NCBI GenBank assembly: GCA_013398015.1
Contig: VZRR01012876.1
Coordinates: forward strand, 1 to 64,000
Length of the DNA: 64,000 nt
Direction of reading: 5' to 3'
Source of the DNA: Oreocharis arfaki
Lineage: Eukaryota > Chordata > Aves > Passeriformes > Paramythiidae
The notes below the pieces were generated by a model. The model was given only the letters and a program-made list of their open reading frames with translations. It was not told the DNA's origin and did not search any database. The stretch's first letter is position 1, and each line of letters begins with the position of its first letter. The position numbers were made by a program, and so were the translations under genes. Positions 1 to 10,586 of the stretch are shown here, piece by piece.

Positions 1-39
1 CTCTTTTTGCCTTGTTGAAAGGGAATCCTAATTTGCACA

Positions 40-312
40 GTGACACAAGACGCTGCTGAGGCCCTGAATAAGGTCACTGATGCTTTGCAGAAAAGGCAAG
101 CATGTCGATATGCCCCAGAACTACCTTTTTGCCTAATCCTTTTGAATCCAGCAAAACAGCCATGTGCCTTAATTTACCAATGGGATCCTTCTGCGCCAGA
201 TCCTCTGTTAATTATTGAATGGGTCTTTTTATCATACCAAATGACAAAAACTATTACCACACAGCATGAAATGTTTGCCATGTTGATTATCAGGGCACGG
301 AACCACCTTTAG
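40..312 (+). pseudogene. pol: ERV pol fragment: RT thumb/connection region
   Basis: A 90-codon open stretch resembles the region between the RT palm and RNase H of beta-type retroviruses, with a typical run about residues 25-60 ending in IIEWVFLS. It is cut by a TAG at 310-312. The next pol segment (from 327) is in a different frame, so at least one frameshift lies between about 300 and 330. The catalytic RT palm motif would lie left of the window. The assignment depends on position directly before a recognisable RNase H as much as on residue similarity. Confidence 0.7.
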
Positions 313-326
313 CAGGACAAGATTTT

Positions 327-731
327 ATGCAGATATGTTTGCCTGTGGTTTCACCATACTTGCAGTGGTTGCTGCAAAATTCAGATGCTTTACAAATGGC
401 TTTATGTGATTTTACAGGTCAGCTTACTTCACATCCGCATGCACACCATTTGCTAACTATCTCGTTCAATTTATTAGCCACACCAAAACGATCTGAAGTT
501 CCTTTGCAAGCTCTGACAGTCTTTACCGATGGGTCAGGACTAACACACAAATCTGTGCTTCTGTGGATGGACCCAGACACCCGTCAGTGGAGATCAGATG
601 TTGCTATTGTTTCAAGTTCCCCTCAAATTGCAGAACTGGCAGCTGTTGTTCGTGCTTTTGAAAAGTGGGATACTCCCTTTAATCTTACCACAGATTCCTT
701 TTATGTTGCAGGAATTGTTGAAAGAGCCTAA
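327..731 (+). pseudogene. pol: ERV pol fragment: RNase H domain
   Basis: This 134-codon segment carries the rest of the RT connection (residues about 1-65) and then a retroviral RNase H. Three of the four metal-binding acidic residues are visible in order: Asp in FTDGSG, Glu in IAELAAV and Asp in TTDSFYV. The frame stops at 731, before the expected final His/Asp region, and pol resumes in another frame near 890. The protein would have degraded the RNA strand of the RNA-DNA hybrid in reverse transcription. As it stands it is a broken relic. Confidence 0.88.
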
Positions 732-889
732 TCTGCAGTTTTGCAGGAGATTACTAACCCATTACTTATTTCTTACCTACAGAAGCTTGTTTTTCTTTTA
801 GATAACTGCAAAAGTTCTTTGTTATGCATGTTCGCTCACACACAACTCTCCCAGGTTTTATTGCAGAAGGTAACTGACAAGCAGACCTT

Positions 890-1795
890 TTGACATTGGC
901 AGTAGAAGCGTTGCCTAATCAGTTTGCCCAAGCCAAATTAAGCCACTCCTTTTTTCATCAAAATGTTGCCGCCTTGCGACGATCCTTTTCACTTACATAT
1001 CAACAAGCTAAAGACATTATTGCTGCATGCCCTGACTGCCAGGGCTATAATTTTACCCCTGGCTCACATGGAATTAACCCTCGAGGTTTGCAGAGCCTTC
1101 AATTGTGGCAAACAGATATTACACATTTTCCTGAATTTGGTCGCTTAAAATACATCCATTCCTCCATTGATACCTTTTCAGGAGCTCTGTTTGCATCTTG
1201 CCATGCAGGGGAAGTGGCAAAGGATGCTCAATGCCATTTTTTGGCTGCTTTTGCCTTTTTGGATGTGCCACAACAGGTTAAAACAGATAATGGCCCTGTG
1301 TACATTTCCCATTCTTTAGCTACATTTTTTGCCTTATAGGGCGTACAGCATACCAGAGGAATTCCTCACTCCCCCACAGGACAAGCCCTCATTGAATGAG
1401 CTTACAGCACACTGAAACACTTATTGGGGCAACAGAGAGAGGGGATGCAGGGTGCAACGCCGCAAGATAGATCACACAAAGCCTTATATGTTTTTAATTT
1501 TTAAAATTGTTATTCAGATAGCAAAACTCTACCCATAATGCGGCATTTTGGGCAAAGTGCAGCAGCCACTGAAATTAAAGTCCTAGTCCTAGTAAGGGAC
1601 TTGGAATCAGGAAAAATACTTGGACCTTTCCCTCTTATTACATGGGGGAGAGGTTATGCATGTATTTTCACAGGTACAGGACCTCAGTGGATCCCTGCAA
1701 AGAACATTTGCCCATACAAAGAGAAAGGACCAACCCCACCTGAGAGTGACCAACGCAAGGACAACGAATGTGAAGGCATCGAACGTGAGCTTTGA
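890..1795 (+). pseudogene. pol: ERV pol fragment: integrase
   Basis: The zinc-binding HHCC domain is clear: LSHSFFH gives the H-x3-H pair and CPDCQG the C-x2-C pair. The catalytic core follows, with Asp in LWQTDITHF, Asp in VKTDNGP and Glu near 1394-1396. Stops interrupt it at 1337-1339 (TAG), 1397-1399 (TGA, right after the catalytic Glu) and near 1502 (TAA). The same frame reopens and gives the C-terminal domain, with ITWGRGYACI and WIPAKNI, ending at 1795. All three catalytic acids survive although the gene is interrupted. The family inserts the viral DNA into the host genome; this copy cannot make the enzyme. Confidence 0.92.
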
Positions 1796-2191
1796 TGTCC
1801 CTGGATTGACGGTTTCACCTCCCCTGTCATGTTAGACCCACATAGATGTAGTGTTTTTGCAAGTTTTAATTGTTGAACAGAAAAGGGGGAGATGTGGGGA
1901 TTCAGAGTGTCGCCACGGAGAATGGCTTTGGGTGGTGTGGGTCCTTGGAAGGAGNAAGAGAAAGGACCAACACCACCTGAGAGTGACCAACGCAAGGACA
2001 ACGAATGTGAAGGCATCGAACGTGAGCTTTGGTGTCCCTGGATTGACGGTTTCACCTCCCCTGTCATGTTAGACCCACATAGATGTAGTGTTTTTGCAAG
2101 TTTTAATTGTTGAACAGAAAAGGGGGAGATGTGGGGATTCAGAGTGTCGCCACGGAGAATGGCTTTGGGTGGTGTGGGTCCTTGGAAGGAG
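1718..2191 (+). repeat. 237-bp tandem duplication spanning integrase tail, polypurine tract and LTR start
   Basis: Bases 1720-1954 recur at 1957-2191 with an offset of exactly 237 and only about two mismatches. The unit begins in the integrase tail (AGAGAAAGGACC), passes the polypurine tract and runs 62 bases into the LTR. A single N at 1955 sits exactly at the junction. The LTR then continues normally only after the second copy. Near-identity plus an N at the seam suggests an assembly seam, but a real tandem duplication is possible. Confidence 0.93.
2118..2129 (+). promoter_or_regulatory. Polypurine tract (plus-strand primer site)
   Basis: AAAAGGGGGAGA lies directly before the TGTGGGGATTC start of the 3' LTR, as retroviral plus-strand priming requires. 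The duplicated copy is at 1881-1892. It fixes the LTR start at 2130. Confidence 0.85.
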
Positions 2192-2478
2192 CAGGAGGCA
2201 AAAGGGAGGAGCAGGAGTTGAGACAAAAGAGAAAGAGGTGAGACAAAGAGCAGGATAGTTAACGGGAGATTGGGCGAGGAGATCGTAATCTGTAGCCATG
2301 GGAGAGGCAAAAGACATAACCCTAGAAACCAAAGTTCATAGATGCTTAACTGTTCGTTTGTAATAGTATATAAAGATGTGCCTTGTATGATAAAGTTGGC
2401 TTTGCATGCACCCAGCAAAGTCTGTCTTTCAATCACTAATACTTTTTGACATTCAGCATTGACAATTCTGGGATTACA
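2130..2478 (+). mobile_element. 3' LTR of the class II ERV
   Basis: It starts TGTGGGGATTCAGAG after the polypurine tract and ends CTGGGATTACA. The ends form an imperfect inverted repeat (TGTGGGGATTCAGA against TGTAATCCCAGAA), which sets the boundary at 2478. At 349 bp it is short, as for many class II elements. A TATA box lies at 2367-2374, and a weak GATAAA replaces the canonical polyadenylation signal near 2389. The target duplication cannot be checked because the 5' flank is outside the window. Confidence 0.85.
2367..2374 (+). promoter_or_regulatory. LTR TATA box
   Basis: TATATAAA lies in the 3' LTR about 110 bases before its end, the usual place for the U3 promoter of a short class II LTR. 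Transcription would start near 2395-2400 and run into the flanking DNA. Confidence 0.6.
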
Positions 2479-5400
2479 TCTCCTTGACCTCATGATGCAA
2501 AAGAATTTACCAGCTTCCTTTACTCATTCTTTGTCATTGGGGGAGATTGATAAAATTATGTTAACAATAGGCATTCCTGTGTGAGCATATGTGTGTGTGT
2601 GTGTGTGTGTGTGTGAAATATTTAATAAGCCATGGAAAGACATAGTAGGTGAAGATGTTCTGCATGCCAGATTTGATTTCTTTTGAGTTGTTTGGGCTTG
2701 GCAGTAATAATTACAGAAATCTTTGGTTTCAGCTTAGACAAGGGCTATGAACAGGAAGGCAGGAAACAGAACTCTAACACTAAAAAGAAAATGAGCTTGT
2801 TTTTTTTTATAAGACATGATGTTAAGAACTACTGACAATTTTGTCAACAATGACCTGCCATTATAACTTTTTTTAAAATTTTTTCAAGTTTTAGGCACCA
2901 AATTTGAGTTTCTCAGATAGTAGGAAGACTAAAGTCCTTGCAGCTCTGGAAGAGCCTTTTAGTGGCATTAAGTGTGTGAATGGGAATATATGGCAGAGTG
3001 CCTGTGACAGCAATATTTTGATCAGATGTCTCAAGAGGTCCCTCATAGTCTTTTCTCATGCATTGAATTCTAGCATAATGATTTTCCTTTCTTCCTGTCT
3101 CCTCCATTAGTAATTCCAAATGGACTCTGTAAGATGTAATATTGGGACTTTGATTCTTTTCCTATGCTGGCATCTGAATTTGTAGACCCTTAGCCTTTCC
3201 TCAGCATTGTAAGGCAGAAAAAGGTGCTGTGGCCATGCAGTGCAACTACTGGAACACTGAGATCTTGAGCACTGTGGCCCTTAAGCCCATCATTGAGGCC
3301 TCTGGACACGAAGGATCAGACTGTGGTGGCCCTAATTCTATAGATGGAGTCTGCCTCTTGTCCTCTGCAGGTGACACAGTGTTTTTGATAAACTCAGCAG
3401 CCCCTGATGGATTTGCTCCTGGAATTGCTTGCCTTTATTCCTCAGTTAAAAGGAGGCTGGGCAGTCAATTTTGAAAGCCCATTTGCACAATGGTCATTCC
3501 AGAGGTCCTGCGATTTTAAGTCATGCCAAGAATGGCTAGTTAAAGAAAGAGACACTGTATCTTTCCTAGTTCGAAGTATTTCTTAATATAGAATATCACG
3601 CAGCCAAGGCTTAAGTAAATTTTAATTTATTTTTAAACCTCCTAGTGTATCTGTTATCAAAGTTATCATTTAAATGTATCAAAAAAACTTCATGGGCGGG
3701 AAAATGGGGTTGCTTTGCACTGGGGCTTGTGCAGAATTTATGGCCCATCTTCGTCATGAGTGAGAGGAAGGCCGAGTGGCTTATCTGGGGTTTCCTCCTG
3801 ATGAGCTAGGACTTTTTTGGTTCACTTACTGTTGAAGAAGAGGGCTTAGAAAAAAAAACAAAACAAAACCATGCCTCACCTTCAGAGAGGGATCAGCATA
3901 CAACAGCAGCTTCTGGCCAGACTGTGCTCTACAATAATCAGCAGGGTCTAGGAAAATGACAGCAGGGAAGATGCAAACACTGGATCTCAGCCCTTGGCCA
4001 CAGTGGACAAGGCACAAAAGCAGGAATATGCTGGGGCTTTGAACACAGTTTTTGAGCCAGACTTCAGCTTCTTCTCTGTCCAACACACTCTGAGTTCCTT
4101 CCTGATCCCCTGTGAGAAGCAGGGTCCTTTCCACAGTCCCTTCCTTCATGCCCCTTCTTGCTCCACTTGCTTGGCAGAGTGCCTTTCCTTGCTCTGACAA
4201 CATAGAGAAGTGTGTCCTTAATCAAGCCCAAACCCGCCTGCTTGGATGAAAGCACACCATGATGAGCATGGCAAATCCTTTTTCTCAGATAATGCAAACC
4301 TCTACTTCTCCTGATTTCCCAGAAGGTGCCCAGAGAGGCTATGTGTGAAAGATGAGCAAAAACTCAACATTGGAAGCTTGCAGAAGAATTTTTTGGACAG
4401 AGTGAAAACAATGTGGTTCACATCAGTCCTCTAGCTTATTCATTCCCCTATCAACAACCAGATGTTCAATGCACAGTGCATAGGCTGGTGAGTGACTCCA
4501 TCTTCCTGGCTTACAGGAGCTGCTGTCTTGCCTTGTGGCAGTGAGGGATGTGCTGTAGGTCAATGGGGAGGTAACCAGAGTAATGGTGTTTTCAGGGACC
4601 CTTTGCAAAAGTGATCTTGGCCTGTATCTCATGTGCTGTAATCTACCATGAATCCCTGAAGAGTTCAGCTGCATTGCAGAAAGGCAATGTCTTTGAGGGA
4701 GAAAACATTTTGAGCTCCATCGCAATCTAATTAATCAGTGGGTTTGCAAGGAGATTGAAGAAAGTCTGACCATGACTGTCAAGCCAGTAAGTTTCAGGCT
4801 CAGGATAGACTGGCCCAGCAAGTTGGGACACAGCACCAAGCTACCCGAGAAAGAAGGTAAGAAAGTTCAGCTATATGGACATGAAACATGTTGTGCCAAT
4901 TGTGCTCAGGGTTGGGAAATTGTACCTAGTGTATTTCCTGGAGCCAAACATCTGTAGTATTGGATTGTTCAGTGTGGAGTCATAAACTCTGCAGCATGTG
5001 GGCTGTGGAATTGGGATGCTGCTAAGAAGCATCTATCCCATGACCAGTTCTTTGGGTTGAGACACTCCCTGGTCAATGTTTAGAAGCAGGTTTCTTCATT
5101 TTCTCTTTAAATGTTCCCTCCTAAAAGGCCTTTTCAGAGACCTATCTTACCTTCAATTCTCTTCTGTCCCCTCCTTGGCCCTATTACTTGCCTTCCAAAT
5201 TCAGGGCCTCTACTTCATGCTTCCCTATCTTCTTCACTTCTCTAGTGTACACCACCATTCTCCAAAATCCTTGCTGGGCACTCTTTTTTGAAAGTGCAAC
5301 ACTGCAGACCGGAGAGTGCAGAATGAGCTACAAACAGGCAATGTGCCAGCTACAAGATTTCTGCACACTATCCAGATGACTTAGTCTTTCCCCAGCATGG

Positions 5401-6660
5401 AAAGTCTGTCAGTCTGACCACTGGGACTGCAGGAAAGCAGAACAACCTACCTGCTTCTAAAAGGCTCCTGAAATAGGGACTCACCATCTAAAATGTGGAG
5501 CAGAAATAATGTTCCTAGGGATGGAGGAGGTAAACCTCTGTCTTGGTGACCTTTTAGAGATGGTGGCTTATATCATGATACCTATTTAGTGCCTCCTCAT
5601 CTCTCTAGCCAGCAATGTACACTGTCAGCACAGTGTCTTGGTCCAGGCAAAGGGCTTTGACACCTTCAGTTCAACCCTATGGGCTTGTCAGCAGCCATAT
5701 GTTGTGGCAATAAAGCATTCACTTAGCACTGATCTTGTTCCACTACTGGGGTAGCCAAATATGAAGGCAGTTTTCTCAAGGTGGAGTGGATGCATCAAGT
5801 CTTTCTGTGTTGTCCAAACTCCAGTAAATGAAAATCAGATTCTCACTTGGGTCTCCATGTGGTGAACACAAAATAAAATGAAAGGTGACCCAGGAAATGA
5901 GAGATGTGGAGCTTGTTTCCAGATAGACTGTGTTGGCATACCATGAGAAATAGATAAAGTTAGTGGAAAATCTGATCATATTGAGCCTTTTCTTTTTGTA
6001 ATAGCCCTGAAGACACTAGAAGAAACAATACCCAAGCATCAATGTGTCTGGCCTGTCGTCAGGGAGTTTGGAAAGACTTTCCTGTACCGGGGGCTCTTGT
6101 GGCTTTCACAACCCATGAATTCTGGAGCAATGCAGCCACGCAAATTTCCCACAGCCAGAGACTACTGCTTTCATAGCCTCGTTGCCTGGTGGCTTCCCAA
6201 AATTGAAAGGATGAGGAGAGCAGTTTGGGAGGTCTCATGGTAGCAGATTGTCTAGAAAACCCAACCGAAGAAGCTAGAAAGTTCTCATTTCATTGTAGGA
6301 AATGTGAGAGTCCAGGAGGGCTGGCCCAAGATAGGTCTTGGGAATTGCTGTCATGGGCTTTTCAACCTTTCTTCTGTGCATCTGCAAATTTCTTTTCCTG
6401 CCTTGTCTCTATATGAGGGCCATCAGCTATACCAAAGTCCCATTTATGCAATTCTTAAAGCCTGGAGGAATGAGGAACATGGACATGTAGAACAGCAAAA
6501 AACCACCTTTAGCTTTGGTGGCCTTTGTCCTATAAAACTTGTGCTGTGGATCATCTCCAGATCTAGAAATGAAGCTGACGCTCTCTAGGCAGCAGCCAAT
6601 ATGGGTTTATTAATTCAAACTAAAATAATGACATTGAACAATTCGTGTGACAGAACTGTC
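2479..6660. other. Unique intergenic DNA, no gene recognised
   Basis: This stretch of 4.2 kb has only short open frames without family features and no LINE or LTR that I recognise. A (TG)n run at 2591-2615 is listed separately. The frames at 3229-3474 (81 codons) and 3826-4203 (125 codons, minus) show no domain, no codon bias and no adjoining splice sites. Confidence 0.6.
2591..2615. repeat. (TG)n microsatellite
   Basis: About 12 uninterrupted GT units in otherwise unique sequence. Confidence 0.95.
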
Positions 6661-6957
6661 CAGGAGCACTTGTGTTGGAAACCCTTCCTCTCAAGCTAAG
6701 TTGCCAGGGAAAAAAGCCAAACCAAACCAAACCAAACCAAACCAAACCAAACCAAACCAAACCAAACCAAAACCTCTCAATCATCAAAGCACAGAGGAGT
6801 GAGTAGAAGAAAGAACGAAGCACATATTGCACTAAGAATTTGCACCACTCAATGTGGCATCCCTGCTGTTTCCTGAACTGGGGAACATAGTGCATGTGCC
6901 CAGGAGCATTCGTGTTGGAAACCCTTCCTCTCAAGTAAAGTTGCCATGGAAAAAAAA
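6661..6957. repeat. Pair of 55-bp direct repeats 240 bp apart, each followed by a microsatellite
   Basis: Copy 1 (6661-6715) and copy 2 (6901-6957) share CAGGAGCA, TGTTGGAAACCC and TTCCTCTCAAG with few mismatches and an offset of exactly 240. Each runs into an A-tract. Copy 1 is then followed by (CCAAA)n and copy 2 by the long TCC/TCG tract. I do not recognise the 55-bp unit as a known element. Confidence 0.85.
6717..6772. repeat. (CCAAA)n pentanucleotide microsatellite
   Basis: About 11 near-perfect units of CCAAA (TTTGG on the other strand). It explains the low-complexity minus-strand frame here. Confidence 0.95.
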
Positions 6958-6987
6958 CCCCTCATCATCATCATAAAAAATAAAAAC

Positions 6988-7425
6988 CCTCCTTGTCCTC
7001 CTCATCCTCCTCCTCGTCGTCCTCTTCTTCGTCCTCCTCATTCTCATCCTCGTCTTCCTCCTCCTCATCCTCCTCCTCGTCGTCCTCTTCTTCGTCCTCC
7101 TCATTCTCATCCTCGTCTTCCTCCTCCTCATCCTCCTCCTCGTCCTCCTCGTCCTCGTCCTCCTCCTCCTCCTCATCCTCATCCTCATCCTTGTCCCCCT
7201 CCTCCGTCCTCCTCCTCCTCGTCCTCCTCATCCTCCTCCTCGTCGTCCTCTTCTTCGTCCTCCTCATTCTCATCCTCGTCTTCCTCCTCCTCGCCCTCCT
7301 CCTCCCTGTCCTCGTCCTCGTCCTCGTCCTCGTCCTCCTCCTCCTCCTCCTCCTTGTCCTCCTCATTCTCATCCTCCTCCTTGTTGTCCTCGTCCTTCTC
7401 CTCATCATCTTCTCTTTTCTCTCTC
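6988..7425. repeat. Long (TCC/TCG/TCA)n trinucleotide tract with higher-order structure
   Basis: About 440 bases of pyrimidine-rich triplets, mainly TCC with TCG, TCA and TCT variants. A 63-bp block (7015-7077) recurs exactly at 7078, and a related block begins at 7241, so the tract grew partly by duplicating 63-bp segments. Triplet periodicity keeps several frames open on both strands (Ser-, Pro- or Leu-rich on plus, Glu/Asp/Arg-rich on minus). These frames are a by-product of the repeat and not evidence of a gene. The asymmetric purine/pyrimidine strands could adopt triplex (H-DNA) structure. Confidence 0.93.
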
Positions 7426-7807
7426 CCCACCCCCAATTATAAACTGGGAACATTTGTGAAAAAAAGTCTGCTGAATTAAGCTAAGGGATAGGATTAAAAA
7501 GCAAAAAGTTTCAAAGGTGAAATGAAGAACAAACAGCTCTGGAAAATAAGAAGGATCATTGTGCAGCTTGGAAATCAGTACGTTTACTAGTGGTTTTGCT
7601 TCCTCTAGTATTTATAAGGCAAGAATTTTATGTGTTTGTCATCAGAGCTTGACTGAAATTAAATGACGGGCAGCTGAGGCTGAATAGTTGTGAGAAAAGC
7701 AAACAGGATGATCAAAGGATCTGCACACATCTCTGTGTATGTGCTAGGTCTGTTACCCCTGCAGGCATGTATAAATATAACTGTAGGTGGGAGGAGTTCT
7801 GTGTGTG
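7426..7807. other. Unique spacer
   Basis: I see no gene or named repeat here. A GT-rich run at 7801-7809 abuts the LTR fragment that follows. Confidence 0.5.
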
Positions 7808-8039
7808 TGTCCTGGGTTGCAGTGTATTCTATTACCACCTTTGTGAGCTGCAAAACCAGGTGGGGCAGTGTTTCCTTGCCTCCTCCCTCCAGACTATCTT
7901 CTGTTAATGGGCCCATCTGTGCCTTGCCAAAGGACTCATAGATAACGGGCTCTGGACTATCTTCTGTTAATGGGCCCATCAGTGCCTCACCACCCCACTG
8001 TGAGATGCTCTGCCTGGGAGGAGGAACTGAACATTTCCC
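7808..8039 (+). mobile_element. 5' fragment of an ERV LTR (same family as 23788-24440)
   Basis: It opens TGTCCTGGGTTGCAG and matches the first 200 or so bases of the complete LTR at 23788, including GGTGGGGCAGTGTTTCC and GGAGGAGGAACTGA. An internal tandem duplication with a 63-base period (GACTATCTTCTG at 7892 and 7955) is absent from the other copy. The match stops at an N at 8040, and unrelated sequence follows. The copy is therefore either truly truncated or cut by an assembly join. Confidence 0.85.
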
Positions 8040-8240
8040 NCTATGCAGCACCCACAACAGTGGCTCCCTACTTCTTCCTTGCACTCTTTATCACTGTTGC
8101 AATGCAGCTATTTATGATTTAGGAGACAGTGTCTCATGGAAATCTTGGTCTGAGTCACTTGTCTGTGTATGTTGTAACTTAATCCCATATCTTCCATGTT
8201 GAATTGGAGATTCAGTTACTCAAATGTCCCAACTGAGAAG

Positions 8241-9840
8241 GTCATAGAGCCATAGAATCATAGATTCATTTAACTGGAAAAGACTCTGTGTCAGGACATC
8301 TGCCTCTACCATGGAAAAGCTTATCTGCTCTGTTCATCAGCTGGTGCATAGCTCTGGACATTCTCCCCCCTCATATGAATTGGTGAGATAACCCAGGCTG
8401 GACAGATGTCTGGCAGTGAGTTATCTCTGGCGCCACGGAGGTGAGATCTCCAACTGACAACTAAACATCTTGCCTTGAGAGCAAGATGTAGAGTGAGATA
8501 AATTAGGAATTATTGACTGAGAGACACTACTTTTACAACTACAAAAACCACACAGATTTTCACAAAGGTAGAAGTCTCCTACACACTCCCTGGAAATGTG
8601 TAGCACTTCTTCTCGAATCTTGGACACATCTTCGTGGTTACTTTTCAGGAAATAGAGAGGAAAGGATCCTAGGTATGCCCCATCAGCAACTGGATGGTAA
8701 GATACATTGAATCCTAATCTATACTATTTCTTCGCTAGCTGTAATAATATGTACCTTTATTATTGTTTATCTACTAGTAGTGTTTCTTTTGTTTATCCTG
8801 TTTAGTAAGTAATCTGTTAAAATCTTATGTCTGTTAATTTTGTGTCTATTCAATAAATAATTCATTTTGTAATAGACCTAGTTGGCCATTATTAAGAACT
8901 TGCGAACAAGAGCAATCTGGGGTGCAGGCCACCCGAAACAGAGCCACTGCCAGAAATCTGAGTCAAAGGCAGGACTTGTCTAAGCTCTCCTCTCCATTCA
9001 TAACAGGCCTCTAAGATCATCAAGTCCAGCCATTCCCCCAGCACTGCCCATGCTACCACTAAACCATGTCCCCAAGTGCCACATCAACATGGCTTTTAAA
9101 TCCCTCCAGGTATGGGGATTTCACCACTGCCCTAGGCAGCCTGTGTCAGGGCTGGACAATCCTTTCAGAGAATTTTTTTCTAGTCTCCAATTTAAACCTC
9201 ACCAGCACAATTTGAGGCTGTTTCCTCTCATTGTTTCACTTGTTGCCTGGGAGCAGAGCCTGACCCCCACTTGGCTGGACCCTCCTGTCAGGGGGCTGTG
9301 AAGAGTGAGGTTTTCCCAGAGCCTCCTTTTCTCCAGAGTAAGCCCCCCTAGCTCCCTCAGCTGCTCCTGGTGCTCTAGATCCTTCCCCAGCTCTGTTCCC
9401 TTCTCTGGACGTGGTCCAGCCCCTCAATTTCTCTCTTGTCACGAAGGGCTCCGAACCGCCCCCAGGACTGGAGGTACCTCAGCAGTGCCCAACCCAGTGG
9501 GTCCGTCACTGCCCTGGTCCTGCCACCACACCACTGCTGATCCAGGCCGGGTGCCCTCGGCCTTCTTGCCCACCTGGGCACACCTGGGTTCAGTCTGTCA
9601 ATCAGCATACCCAGGACCTTTCCCAATGGGCATTTTTCAGCCACTCTGCCTCTAGCCTGTAGCTTTGCACAGATTGTGGTGACCCAAGTGCAGGACACGG
9701 CACTTGGCCTTTTTGAACCTCATTCAAGTGGCTTTGGCCCATGGATGCAGCCTCTCCAGATCCTTTTGCACAGCCTTCCTGCCCTCAAGCTGTTCAACGC
9801 TCCTGCTCAGCTTAGTTTTGCCTACCAACTGACTGAGAGT
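8241..9840 (-). mobile_element. CR1 LINE 3' portion, split by a solo LTR
   Basis: The CR1 3' tail in reverse (CATAGAATCATAG) starts at 8241 and runs to TGGAAAAGAC at about 8286. The element continues at 9006 with TAAGATCATCAAGTCCAG and remains recognisable to about 9840. That part includes the 3' UTR and the reverse-transcriptase C-terminal coding region, seen as typical minus-strand CR1 text such as GCACAGCCTTCCTGCCCTC. The LTR at 8287-9005 sits between the halves. The copy is 5'-truncated, as most CR1s are, and its frames are broken. Confidence 0.9.
8287..9005 (+). mobile_element. Solo LTR, family A, copy 1 (nested in CR1)
   Basis: It starts TGTGTCAGGACATC, ends TTCATAACA and matches the LTR at 21571-22298 over its full length. 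A polyadenylation signal AATAAA is at 8852-8857, about 150 bases before the end, which gives plus orientation. The flanks are the two halves of one CR1. Target duplications look like degraded copies of GACCTC (AGACTC left, GGCCTC right). No internal viral sequence remains, so this is a recombination-derived solo LTR. Confidence 0.9.
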
Positions 9841-10586
9841 AGTAAGGTCATTCAGTATCTTTATAGTCCCAGCAGCTCTCTGACCCATGCTAGAGGCTGC
9901 CTAGATCAAAGCAGTTTTCATGGTTGGGGCAGACAACTGAGCTAGTTGAGAGGCCCATGGAAGTGCTAATTGGCACCCCTCTGACCATCCATCTGGTTGG
10001 ATGCTCAAGCTGGAAGCTGACAGGAAGACCAGAGTCATGTTGCAGAGTGTCATACCATCCCTGCTGTTGTAAAAAATGTTAACATTTTAAACCTTAAACG
10101 TTGTTCACGGACTCGAGGCAGTTCTCCCTTTTGTCACTGTATTAAATGGGCAAGGAGTTTTTAAACAGAAAAATATGTTTTGGAGTTAATTATTATAACT
10201 TTGATTTCTAATTCTTTTACTATGTGCCTCTTAATAATAAGCAGTTTCACTATAATCAAAGTAGTAGCCCCAAAGTAAATGGAAGAAGTCAGACTCAGGT
10301 ATAAGACAATACACTTTGGAAAAAAAAAGTATCCTTTATTCGTTCTCACAGAAATGGTGATGAACAAGATAAGTGCTGATGTGAATCAGTATAGCTCCCA
10401 AGATTACATCAGTTTCCACTGGCTGGGGATCTCTCCCTCAGTCTCAGATGTCATGTTGGTTAGGTGTTGATGCGCTGTCCTCTTCTAGGAGGCAAATGCT
10501 GGCAAGTGGCCACATGTTCTCCATGAATGCCTTGGAAGTCTGTTTCAGAATATGCTCCCTGGTTAACTGGAAAACTTCAAGGGTGG
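9841..10586. other. Unique spacer
   Basis: No gene or recognised element. The sequence is AT-rich between about 10060 and 10360. Confidence 0.5.

Larger units (their letters stand above)
1..2478 (+). mobile_element. Class II (beta-like) endogenous retrovirus, 3' part, env-less
   Basis: The left edge of the window cuts this element. In order it shows RT connection, RNase H, integrase zinc finger, catalytic core and C-terminal domain, then a polypurine tract and a 3' LTR, all on the plus strand. The integrase reading frame ends at 1795 and the first polypurine tract lies only about 85 bases further on, so there is no room for an env gene. Pol needs three frames and has several in-frame stops, so the copy is dead. 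An env-less pol-to-LTR layout is known for intracellular class II elements of birds and mammals. Whether env was lost in this copy or in the whole family cannot be told from one locus. The 5' LTR, gag and protease would lie left of base 1. Confidence 0.9.

Noticed and set aside
6946..7479. Open frames of 149-177 codons on both strands
   Set aside because: They lie entirely in the TCC/TCG tract; triplet periodicity keeps frames open without coding function.
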